From the NCBI RefSeq assembly GCF_900176505.1, contig NZ_FWYB01000001.1:407400-471399 (forward strand): a stretch of 64,000 nucleotides of DNA, written 5' to 3'. Of the stretch, positions 45,378-53,502 are shown in pieces. Every line of letters starts with the position of its first letter. Within the stretch, counting starts at the first letter, position 1. This DNA comes from Pedobacter nyackensis (GTDB lineage Bacteria; Bacteroidota; Bacteroidia; Sphingobacteriales; Sphingobacteriaceae). The translations under genes and the position numbers were made by a program. The notes beneath the pieces were generated by a model. It did not search any database. It worked only from the letters and a program-made list of their open reading frames with translations, and was not told the DNA's origin.

Positions 45378-47525
45378 ATGAAAATTAAACTAAAGCTTAT
45401 GAAACCTGCCATAGCAGTGGTATCGTTTGTGGTATGCACTTTTATGATCAGCCTTGGCCTAAAGGCTCAGCATAGTTTTTCCCTTAAAAACGATCAGGTT
45501 GAACTTGTTGTTAACAATAAGGGGGAGTTGATTACTTTAAGGAACGCAGGGGCGGGGACAAACTATGCTTCGGGCAAGCCGATATGGAGGTTGTATTTTG
45601 ATGAAGGCGAAATAAAAGACAATGAGGTTTGGGCCAAAGATAATGCCCCGGTTATTACCGCTACTGATGATCAGATATTGATTAAGTACGATAAAATACG
45701 ATATAAAAACCGCCTGATTGCTATTGGCCTGGAGCTTAAAGTGAAGTTGAGCAGTGCTAATTACCTTATATTCTCTTCTAAAATCACTAATAATGAGGAT
45801 AATATGGTGGTTAGGGAACTTCAGTATCCACTAGTTGCTGATTGTAATTTGCCTGCAGATTATGATTTGATCACTACAGAGATCGGTGGACAAAAATACA
45901 GTGACCCAAAAGAACGTATCAGAATAGCGAACAAAGCCATCGGAGGACCGTACATGGCCCCTTCGAATATATTCCTTCAGATGGAAAGCTTTTATCCGCA
46001 TGGTCCGGCTGCAAACTGTTTTACTCTGGCTGGAGAAAAATCAGGACTCTATTTCGGCAGTCATGATCCTTCATTTGAAGATACTGGGCACGGCTATCGT
46101 TTGTATGGCAGCATAAAAGATGGCTTTAACAAGTTGGAGCTTGGGATTTATAAATATCCAAACTGTTTGCCAGGGGCAACCTGGGAGAATAATGCCAATG
46201 TTATTGCAGTGTATCAGGGAAGTTGGCGCAGAGCTGCAGATTTGTATCGCAATTGGGCGAATAGCTGGTGGAAACACCAGACTCCTCCACTTTGGGTGCA
46301 GAAGATGAAGGGCTGGCAGCGCATTATTATGAGGCATCAGTACGGGGAAACATTATTTACCTATGAGGATTTGGGAACAAGGGTTAAAAAGGTTGGAGAA
46401 TCTGTGGGCTTAAACACCGTACTTACCCATGGCTGGTTTAACACGGGGCACGACAATATGTACCCGGATTATGTTTCAGATCCCAAACAGGGAGGAGATA
46501 AGAATTTAAAAAAACAGATCGCGGCATTTCAAAAGGATGGCGGAGCCGTTTTACTGTATTACAACGGGAAGCTGATTGATAAGGCGTCAGAATTTTATAA
46601 AAGTGGTCTTGGAAAGGAAGTTTCTATTAAGGACAATACAGGTTCTGAGGTAACGGAAGCTTATAAATTTAGAGGGCCGGGTACTTTTACCGGAACTTAC
46701 AATTCCAGAACTTTTGTGGTGGCCGACGCAAGGCAACCGATATGGCAAAAAGAGTTGATTAAAATGGCCGACCAGGCAGTTGAACTGGGGGCGAAAAGTG
46801 TATTTTATGATCAGCTGGGAATGGCTGATAAGAGCAACTGGGATTTGAGCAAAAAGTTTCCGGTTCCCAGTATGAGTACCATTGCGGATAAAGGACTGGC
46901 GCTAAAAATGATTCATGAGCACCTGGATAAAAAGAATCCGGATATAGCTTTGGGAACTGAACATTTGTATGATGCGACTGCTCAGTATGTGGATTACATA
47001 CACAGTTTGTATGGTGCCGCGAACCCGAATAATTTTATAGACTGGTTCCGTTACACTTTTCCGGAGATCATTTTGTCGGACAGGGAAATTCGTGATGATA
47101 CAGACATTGAGAGACGGGTTAACCACGCTATTTTGAAGGGGTTGAGAAATGATGTGGAGATTTATCGTGCCAGGGCTTTGATCGACGAGGCGCCGAATTA
47201 TCAGCAGTATTTAGGCAAGATCAATCAGCTCAAAAATAGATTTGAAGATCTCCTTTTGATAGGGAAGTATACCGATCAGGAACATTTTGAGATGAACAAT
47301 CCGGTTGTCCAGGCCAGAAGTTTTGTCCGTGGTGATAAAATGGCCATAGTAGTAACCCAAAGTGAATTGGAATCTGCAAGTGCCGCAATTCATGTTGCTG
47401 ATAACTATAGATATATGGAAAACGGTAGTGTAGGCGATGTGAAAATTTCGGGCTCGGGTAACCGTATAAATGTTGTTTTAGGGAAAAATGGAATAACTGT
47501 ATTAATGTTTCAAGTTAAAAAATGA
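45378..47525 (+). CDS. DUF6259-type secreted glycosidase-like protein
   Basis: 715 residues with a signal peptide (about 1-30, ending LKAQ). N-terminal beta-sandwich (about 31-285) followed by a TIM-barrel-like region from about 300: WQRIIMRHQYGETLFTYEDLG, VLTHGWFNTGHDNMYPDY, then SVFYDQLGMAD and IALGTEHLYD at strand ends where catalytic acids are expected, and a small C-terminal beta domain. The layout resembles GH36/GH31-like clans, and I recognise it as DUF6259; no activity is assigned with confidence. Its stop overlaps the start of the SDR gene by four bases (ATGA), indicating translational coupling. Confidence 0.75.
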   Translation: MKIKLKLMKPAIAVVSFVVCTFMISLGLKAQHSFSLKNDQVELVVNNKGELITLRNAGAGTNYASGKPIWRLYFDEGEIKDNEVWAKDNAPVITATDDQILIKYDKIRYKNRLIAIGLELKVKLSSANYLIFSSKITNNEDNMVVRELQYPLVADCNLPADYDLITTEIGGQKYSDPKERIRIANKAIGGPYMAPSNIFLQMESFYPHGPAANCFTLAGEKSGLYFGSHDPSFEDTGHGYRLYGSIKDGFNKLELGIYKYPNCLPGATWENNANVIAVYQGSWRRAADLYRNWANSWWKHQTPPLWVQKMKGWQRIIMRHQYGETLFTYEDLGTRVKKVGESVGLNTVLTHGWFNTGHDNMYPDYVSDPKQGGDKNLKKQIAAFQKDGGAVLLYYNGKLIDKASEFYKSGLGKEVSIKDNTGSEVTEAYKFRGPGTFTGTYNSRTFVVADARQPIWQKELIKMADQAVELGAKSVFYDQLGMADKSNWDLSKKFPVPSMSTIADKGLALKMIHEHLDKKNPDIALGTEHLYDATAQYVDYIHSLYGAANPNNFIDWFRYTFPEIILSDREIRDDTDIERRVNHAILKGLRNDVEIYRARALIDEAPNYQQYLGKINQLKNRFEDLLLIGKYTDQEHFEMNNPVVQARSFVRGDKMAIVVTQSELESASAAIHVADNYRYMENGSVGDVKISGSGNRINVVLGKNGITVLMFQVKK

Positions 47526-48271
47526 CGATGAAGGAACTGGAAGGAAAAGTAGCATTAATTACCGGGAGCACGCAAGGCATCGGTAAAGGAATTGCCCATG
47601 TATTGGCAGAAAAAGGCGCGGATGTTATTCTAAATAGCCACGTGGAGCCAGATGTAGTCTCGCTTTTGTCTGAATTCGAAAAATACGAGGTGAGCGTGCA
47701 GTTTATTAAGGCAGATGTAAGCGATGAAAGTCAGGTGAAATTGCTTTTTCAAACCATAGAAAAGGAGTTTGGAAAGCTGGATATTTTGGTGAACAACGCA
47801 GGGACATCTCAGGCTAAGGATATTTTTGAGGTAGAATTGAGCGACTGGGATCGCATCATCAATACCAATTTAACTAGTTGCTTTCTATGTTGCAAAGCGG
47901 CTATGAGTATGATGAAAGTAGCAGGCGCTGGCCGTATTGTCAATATCAGTTCAGTAGTAGCCCATCGGGGTGCGCAATTTGGTCATTTACATTATGCTGC
48001 GACTAAAAGCGGTATGATAGGGATAACAAAAACCCTGGCCAAGACGGGTGCCCCATTGGGAATCCTCGTCAACGCTGTGGCACCCGGTATCATAGAAACT
48101 GAGCTGCTCTTAAAAACGCACCAGGGAGAAAAGCTTAAGGAATTAGCGGCAGCAGTGCCACTGGGCCTGGGCAAGGTGAGAAGTGTGGGATTGGCCGTGG
48201 CCTTTTTGTGCGGCGAAGGCGGCGACTATATCACCGGTACGGTGTTGGATGTTAACGGAGGTATGTATTGA
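47522..48271 (+). CDS. SDR-family sugar/alcohol dehydrogenase
   Basis: 249 residues, classical SDR: TGSTQGIG near residue 14, NNAG (LVNNAGTSQA), catalytic Ser in VNISSVV and YAATK, ending in TGTVLDVNGGMY. The gene starts inside the stop of the DUF6259 gene (ATGA overlap) and is followed directly by the MFS gene. In this setting a sugar or sugar-acid dehydrogenase is likely (for example aldose to lactone, or uronate to an aldonate). The substrate is inferred from neighbours only. Confidence 0.88.
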   Translation: MTMKELEGKVALITGSTQGIGKGIAHVLAEKGADVILNSHVEPDVVSLLSEFEKYEVSVQFIKADVSDESQVKLLFQTIEKEFGKLDILVNNAGTSQAKDIFEVELSDWDRIINTNLTSCFLCCKAAMSMMKVAGAGRIVNISSVVAHRGAQFGHLHYAATKSGMIGITKTLAKTGAPLGILVNAVAPGIIETELLLKTHQGEKLKELAAAVPLGLGKVRSVGLAVAFLCGEGGDYITGTVLDVNGGMY

Positions 48272-48276
48272 GCACC

Positions 48277-49530
48277 ATGGAGCAATTAAAGAAGGGGTTC
48301 TATAAATGGGAATTGCTGGTTTGGCTTTGGCTGGCTTTTTTTCTCAATCAAGCTGACAGACAGATTTTTAATGTAGTGCTACCTGCTATAAAAGATGATT
48401 TGGGATTATCTGATACACAACTCGGACTGGTTTCCTCGCTTTTTGTACTTACTATCGGTGTATTTATCCCGATAGCTGGCTTTGCGGGAGATATTTTCAG
48501 TCGTAAAAAGATCATTGTTATTAGTGTGTTCTTCTGGAGCTTATCAACGGTGTTTACTGGTATGAGTTATTCTTTGATCCATCTGATCCTTTTCAGAAGC
48601 TTGGCAGTAGGCGGTGGAGAGGCCTTTTATGCTCCTGCGGCAAATGCATTGATTGGTCAGTATCATCAAAAAACGAGGGCGCTGGCGATGTCTATTCATC
48701 AAACCTCTTTGTACTTTGGCGTAATTGTAAGTGGCTTGCTTGGTGGATTTATTGCCGAACGATATGGTTGGCATTATGCCTTTTTTATATTTGGATTCGC
48801 TGGTATTTTAATTGCTTTTTTAATTGCCTGGAGGTTGAAGAAAACTCCTGTTATGCAATATTCGGTAGCAAATACCAATAAATGGGGTTTTTTAAGAGAA
48901 TCCAGTATCGCATTGTTTAAAAAGCCAACGGCCATTTTACTAGGTTTGGCATTCGCTTGTCTCGTATTTGTAAATGTGGGTTACCTTACCTGGATGCCAA
49001 CTTTCTTGCATGAAAACTTTGGACTCAGTTTAACTGAAGCAGGTTTCTCATCGATGTTTTATCACCATATTTTTGCATTTTTTGGAATCATATGTGGAGG
49101 ATTGCTTTCTGATAAGCTGGCCTTAAAGAATAAAAAGAAAAGATTGGTTATACAGAGTTTAGGTTTGTTATTGGGAGCGCCTTTTATCTATTTTTTAGGT
49201 GGCGCAACTACCGCTACAATGGCCTATGTGTTTCTTGGGGGATTTGGTTTTTTTCGGGGGATATATGAAGCCAATTTATATGCCTCATTATTTGATGTTA
49301 TTGAGCCTGAATATCGGTCAACTTCGGTAGGGATTATTTCCATGTTTGCATTTGTAACAGGAGCCTTATCTCCGGTCATTCTAGGCTTTTTAAAGCCAAC
49401 CGTTGGCCTTCAAGGTGGTATTTCTATATTGAGTATTGCTTATTTAGCCGGCGCTGTCTTTATTTATTTAGCCTTGAAATTTTTCTTTGACCGCGATAGT
49501 GCATTGAAACGCCAGGAAACAGCAGATTAA
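48277..49530 (+). CDS. MFS transporter, sugar-acid (hexuronate-type) symporter-like
   Basis: 417 residues from the ATG at 48277; a TTG at 48268 overlapping the SDR stop is possible and adds three residues. Twelve predicted membrane helices. Motifs typical of the anion:cation symporter branch (ExuT/GudP-like): NQADRQIFNVVLPAIKDDLGLSDTQLGLVSSLF, GDIFSRKKIIVISVFFWS, GGGEAFYAPAANALIGQYH. It should import the mono- or disaccharide acid produced in the periplasm. Context with a sugar-acid dehydratase supports this. Confidence 0.87.
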   Translation: MEQLKKGFYKWELLVWLWLAFFLNQADRQIFNVVLPAIKDDLGLSDTQLGLVSSLFVLTIGVFIPIAGFAGDIFSRKKIIVISVFFWSLSTVFTGMSYSLIHLILFRSLAVGGGEAFYAPAANALIGQYHQKTRALAMSIHQTSLYFGVIVSGLLGGFIAERYGWHYAFFIFGFAGILIAFLIAWRLKKTPVMQYSVANTNKWGFLRESSIALFKKPTAILLGLAFACLVFVNVGYLTWMPTFLHENFGLSLTEAGFSSMFYHHIFAFFGIICGGLLSDKLALKNKKKRLVIQSLGLLLGAPFIYFLGGATTATMAYVFLGGFGFFRGIYEANLYASLFDVIEPEYRSTSVGIISMFAFVTGALSPVILGFLKPTVGLQGGISILSIAYLAGAVFIYLALKFFFDRDSALKRQETAD

Positions 49531-49568
49531 AAGAGAAGCTTTGGATAGCTTCAGGATCATTTTTTTTA

Positions 49569-49603
49569 AAAACATACTACTGAAAAATAAAACATACTAC
49601 TGA
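49569..49603 (+). repeat. Short tandem duplication in the dehydratase leader
   Basis: The 15-mer AAAACATACTACTGA occurs at 49569-49583 and again at 49589-49603 (period 20). The second copy ends on the first base of the start codon at 49603, so it covers the translation-initiation region. Confidence 0.85.
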
Positions 49604-50769
49604 TGAAAATAACAGGTATTAAAACTTATATATGCCATGCCTACAGAACGAATTGGGTATTTATTAAAGTCTTTACAGATATAGATGGCTTATATGGTGT
49701 AGGTGAGGCCACATTAGAGTACAAGGAGCATACTGTAGCTAAGGCTTGCATGGAACTTGAAGAATTATTAATCGGACGTGATCCGCATCGTGTGGAGGAG
49801 TTCTGGCATTTGGCCTATCGAGATGCCTATTGGCGTGGGGGAGCAGTGTTAATGAGTGCAATTTCGGCAGTAGAGATGGCCTTATGGGATATTAAAGGGA
49901 AAGATCTGGGTGTTCCCGTGTACCAATTACTGGGTGGCAAGATAAGGGAGGCGATTCCTTGTTATGCCAATGGCTGGTTTGCTCCTGCTAAAACCCCGGA
50001 AGAGTTTGCGGAGAAGGCGCTTGTGGCTGTGAAACAAGGTTTTAAAGCGTTAAAGTGGGACCCTTTTGGTGCAAGTTACCTTCAGATTGAAAGGAAACAG
50101 CTTAACGAAGCCTTGGCCTGTATTGAAGCGGTTTCTGATGCAATTAAAGACCAGGCAGATATTATTATTGAGGCACATGGCAGGTTTGATATTCCTACGG
50201 CTGTAAGAATTGGCCAGCATTTAAAAGCTTTTGATGTACTCTGGTTTGAAGAGCCAATACCACCTCAAAATATAGAAGGGCTTGCTGAAGTTAAACGTCG
50301 TATTGATGTTCCTGTTTCGGCTGGGGAGCGGCTATACAACCGTTGGGAGTTCCGGTCGCTTTTTGAACAAAAGGCTGCTGATTTTATACAACCCGATGTC
50401 AGTCATGCAGGGGGTATAAGCGAGATCAAAAAAATCGCTGCGATGGCCGAGGCTTACCACTTGCCAATCTGTCCCCATAATCCAAGTGGGCCTGTAGCCA
50501 ATGCGGCTACATTACAGTTGGCGGGATGTATCCCTAATTTTTATCTTCTTGAGACGATGAGTAGCGATGTGCCTTGGAGAAATGATATCTCCAATGAGAA
50601 AATTAAATTCAAAGATGGAGAAATGACCATTCCAGATGCACCAGGTTTGGGGATAGATATAAACGAACGTGAAATTGCAAAACACCCATACAAATCCTGC
50701 AAATTGAGGCATTATACAGGAACGCTTACTGATATCCGGCCTTCGGATGCAGTTACTTTTTTTTCATAG
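49603..50769 (+). CDS. Enolase-superfamily sugar-acid dehydratase (mandelate racemase/galactonate dehydratase-like)
   Basis: 388 residues: N-terminal capping domain, then a beta-barrel. Metal ligands are E190 (IIEAHGR), E216 (WFEEPIPP) and E242 (SAGER), each 26 apart. The acid/base histidines are H192 and H292 (PHNPSGP). All five are offset by seven from galactonate dehydratase (D183, E209, E235, H185, H285), so the fold and chemistry match, but the first ligand is Glu instead of Asp. It should dehydrate an aldonate to a 2-keto-3-deoxy acid. Exact substrate is not determined. Confidence 0.88.
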   Translation: MKITGIKTYICHAYRTNWVFIKVFTDIDGLYGVGEATLEYKEHTVAKACMELEELLIGRDPHRVEEFWHLAYRDAYWRGGAVLMSAISAVEMALWDIKGKDLGVPVYQLLGGKIREAIPCYANGWFAPAKTPEEFAEKALVAVKQGFKALKWDPFGASYLQIERKQLNEALACIEAVSDAIKDQADIIIEAHGRFDIPTAVRIGQHLKAFDVLWFEEPIPPQNIEGLAEVKRRIDVPVSAGERLYNRWEFRSLFEQKAADFIQPDVSHAGGISEIKKIAAMAEAYHLPICPHNPSGPVANAATLQLAGCIPNFYLLETMSSDVPWRNDISNEKIKFKDGEMTIPDAPGLGIDINEREIAKHPYKSCKLRHYTGTLTDIRPSDAVTFFS

Positions 50770-50803
50770 CACAATAGATTATTTAACTACTCATCAGTCT
50801 AAA

Positions 50804-52675
50804 ATGAAACATATTTTCTTTCCTCTCTTATTTATTTTTGTTTTATCGCGGTATACCGCTCATAGTCAACAGCCGGTTAAGGATAAGCTTCATACATCGA
50901 AGCAAATCAAAATGGCAGGTTACTTAAACGATAGACTTCAATCGTCATATGCCCATAATATTCTCCATCAGGATATTGATCATTTGATTGCGCCATTTAA
51001 AAAAAGAACGGAAACAAGAATGTGGCAAAGTGAATTTTGGGGTAAATGGTTTACCTCAGCAATATTGGCATACCGTTATCAGCCAGGCCTGGCTTTGAGA
51101 GCGAAACTGGATTATGCAGTAAAAGAACTTATAGCTACGCAGAGCATTGATGGATATATTGGCAATTACGCTCAGGAAAACCGTTTACAGCAGTGGGATA
51201 TTTGGGGAAGGAAATATTGTATGCTGGGCTTACTGGATTATTATGATCTGACCGGCGATGGTAAAATTTTAAAGGCTGCAAAAGGTGTTGCCGATAATCT
51301 CATGACCGATCTGGGCAAAGCCGGTGGCATCATAGTGACCAAAGGAAACTACCGTGGCATGGCGGCTTCATCTGTGCTGGAACCGATTTGCTTGCTGTAC
51401 ACCCGTACAAAGGAGAAAAAATATCTGAATTTTGCTGAAGAAATTGTAAGACAATGGGAAACATCGGATGGCCCGGGGTTGATTAGCAAGTCTAACATTG
51501 ATGTCGCATCTCGTTTCCCAAAGCCAGAGAAGAACTGGTATAGCTGGGAACAAGGACAAAAGGCCTATGAAATGATGTCGTGTTATGAAGGTTTATTGGA
51601 GCTTTACCGTCTTACCGGTAAATCAGAATATAAAGAGGCGGTAGAGAAAACATGGGAAAACATTAGAAATAAAGAAATCAATTTGGCAGGTTCTGGCGCA
51701 TCGGTAGAAATGTGGTTTGGAGGCGCTGCGCTGCAAACTGATCCTGTTTACCATTATCAGGAAACCTGTGTTACTGTAACCTGGATTAAATTGTGTCAGC
51801 AACTGCTAAGACTTACTGGCGAAGCTAAATATGCGGATGCTGTGGAGCAGGCTTACTATAATGCATTGCTAGGTTCATTAAGTTTGGACGGATTACATTG
51901 GGCAAAATATACACCCCTTGTGGGCGAACGCTTACCTGGAAGTGGACAATGCGGGATGGATTTGAATTGTTGTGAAGCCAGCGGTCCAAGAGGATTATTT
52001 AACCTTCCGAGTCATATCCTGATGCGATCTGCTGATGGTGCTAACCTGAATTATTTTGTACCTGGAACATACGCTTCGTTAACACCTTCTGGTAAAAAGT
52101 TCGATATGGCTGTTGAAACCAATTATCCGAAAAATGGATTGCTCCAACTGAAAGTCGGAGTACAAAAACAGGAACAATTTGTAATCCATATTAGAATTCC
52201 CGCCTGGAGCTTGAAAAATGAGGTCCGGGTTAATGGTGAACTTATTAACGTTAATCAGACAGGAAGTTACCTGGCTATTGATCGTAAATGGCAGCCAGGT
52301 GATCAAATTCAGGTAGAATTGGATATGCGTGGCCGTGTGATTAAAATGGGTGAAAAATTACAATATACAGCGATCATGCGGGGTCCTATATTATTGGCCA
52401 GAGATTCACGTGTGGGTGGGCCTGATTTGCTTACTACAGTTGCTCCATTGGCAGACAAATCCGGGTACATTGTTCTGGAAGAAGTTGCAAATAAAAATAC
52501 AGAGCTTTGGATGCAGTTTAAAGCCACATTTATACCAGAAGGATATAAAGAAGAAAATCCTGTTCCTGTAAAAATAGATTTGTGTGATTATGCTTCTGCC
52601 GGAAATGGAACAGTTCATAGCATTTATAAAGTATGGATGCCTCAGTTATACAATCCAAGAGGACAGGAGAAGTAA
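50804..52675 (+). CDS. GH127-type (DUF1680) glycosidase, paralogue of 770-2686
   Basis: About 623 residues from the ATG at 50804 (MKHIFFPLLFIFVLS signal peptide); the frame from 50747 overlaps the dehydratase gene and is rejected. The zinc-thiolate set is kept: E320/C322 in YQETC and C389/C390 in LNCCEASGP. Long blocks are identical to the paralogue (LWQSEFWGKWFTSA-like, GNYRGMAASSVLEPICLLY), so by eye they share well over half of their residues. Predicted beta-L-arabinofuranosidase or related activity in the periplasm. It is in the GntR-controlled locus. Confidence 0.85.
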   Translation: MKHIFFPLLFIFVLSRYTAHSQQPVKDKLHTSKQIKMAGYLNDRLQSSYAHNILHQDIDHLIAPFKKRTETRMWQSEFWGKWFTSAILAYRYQPGLALRAKLDYAVKELIATQSIDGYIGNYAQENRLQQWDIWGRKYCMLGLLDYYDLTGDGKILKAAKGVADNLMTDLGKAGGIIVTKGNYRGMAASSVLEPICLLYTRTKEKKYLNFAEEIVRQWETSDGPGLISKSNIDVASRFPKPEKNWYSWEQGQKAYEMMSCYEGLLELYRLTGKSEYKEAVEKTWENIRNKEINLAGSGASVEMWFGGAALQTDPVYHYQETCVTVTWIKLCQQLLRLTGEAKYADAVEQAYYNALLGSLSLDGLHWAKYTPLVGERLPGSGQCGMDLNCCEASGPRGLFNLPSHILMRSADGANLNYFVPGTYASLTPSGKKFDMAVETNYPKNGLLQLKVGVQKQEQFVIHIRIPAWSLKNEVRVNGELINVNQTGSYLAIDRKWQPGDQIQVELDMRGRVIKMGEKLQYTAIMRGPILLARDSRVGGPDLLTTVAPLADKSGYIVLEEVANKNTELWMQFKATFIPEGYKEENPVPVKIDLCDYASAGNGTVHSIYKVWMPQLYNPRGQEK

Positions 52676-52697
52676 ATTTTATAAAATTGTTACCATT

Positions 52698-53429
52698 ATG
52701 ACGCACAAGAACGAAATCAAATGTGAAATTACCTGGCTTGGACAAGCGGGTTTTTTAATTCAGACGGATAAGGTGAGATTAGTTGTAGATCCTTATCTTT
52801 CAGATAGTTTAAGTGAAAAAGGAATTGAACGGTTATTTTCTGTGCCAGTAGCGATATCAGAATTGAATCCTGATATCGTCTGTTTTACACATGATCATGC
52901 TGATCACTTTGATGAACAGACGATCTTACCGCTTATTGCAATGTATCCTAGCTGTAGATTCATTGGCCCCACGAGTGTTTATGAACACTATTGTAGACTG
53001 AATCTTAATCCTGCAGCTTTTACGATTCTTGATTGTGAAGATGTCCATGCAGAAGATACATTACATGTTCATGCTGTAACTGCTTATCATACGGATAAAT
53101 ATGCGATTGGATTGGTCATTAAATTAGCAAACAGATGCATCTACATTAGTGGAGATACCTTGTTAGAAAACGGACTTCTTGAGTCAGTCTTAAAAACTGT
53201 TGATTGCCAGATTGATGTCGTGTTGATTTGTATTAATGGTAAACTAGGTAATATGAATGCTCATGATGCGGTTAAGGTTGTTGGCCAATTGAAACCAAAA
53301 ATTGCCATCCCTATGCATTACGGACTTTTTGCTGATAATACTGTAGATCCGACAGTTTTTGTTGAATCTGTTGCCAGACTTGGAATTAAGTGTGTAACTA
53401 TGGAGCCTGGAAAGCCTATGCAATTTTAA
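52698..53429 (+). CDS. Metallo-beta-lactamase-fold hydrolase, UlaG-like (possible sugar lactonase)
   Basis: 243 residues from the ATG at 52698 (MTHKNEIKCEITWLGQAGF); the frame from 52584 overlaps the GH127 gene. Metal motif H65-x-H67-x-D69-H70 in FTHDHADHFD, further ligands in YISGDTL and the late PMHYGLF. The protein has no signal peptide, so it is cytoplasmic. The closest type is the UlaG/YycJ-like branch, which includes L-ascorbate-6-phosphate lactonase. Next to a sugar dehydrogenase and an aldonate dehydratase a lactonase role is attractive. It is not an antibiotic-type beta-lactamase. Confidence 0.8.
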   Translation: MTHKNEIKCEITWLGQAGFLIQTDKVRLVVDPYLSDSLSEKGIERLFSVPVAISELNPDIVCFTHDHADHFDEQTILPLIAMYPSCRFIGPTSVYEHYCRLNLNPAAFTILDCEDVHAEDTLHVHAVTAYHTDKYAIGLVIKLANRCIYISGDTLLENGLLESVLKTVDCQIDVVLICINGKLGNMNAHDAVKVVGQLKPKIAIPMHYGLFADNTVDPTVFVESVARLGIKCVTMEPGKPMQF

Positions 53430-53442
53430 CTTCGCTGGTGTT

Positions 53443-53497
53443 CGATAAACGATAACCTCTACGGGAGAGACTAAAAAAATCTAGTTCTCTCCCGTTT
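53443..53497. terminator. Intrinsic terminator, copy 3 of a dispersed repeat, with a SusD 3'-end relic
   Basis: The hairpin at 53461-53497 (ACGGGAGAGACTA ... CTAGTTCTCTCCCG then TTTTT) is the third copy of the element at 24391 and 38408. It is preceded by GATAAACGATAACCT (53443-53457), which at 38391 encodes the last residues (DKR-stop) of a SusD-like protein. Here it is non-coding. It sits between the convergent metallo-hydrolase gene and the DUF5690 gene. Confidence 0.85.
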
Positions 53498-53502
53498 TTA
53501 TT

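Noticed and set aside
50747..50803. Longer start for the second GH127-type enzyme
   Set aside because: It overlaps the dehydratase gene and would bury the signal peptide that begins at 50804.
52698..53429. Beta-lactamase or antibiotic-resistance call for the metallo-hydrolase
   Set aside because: No signal peptide, and the sequence fits the UlaG-like branch in a sugar-catabolic operon.
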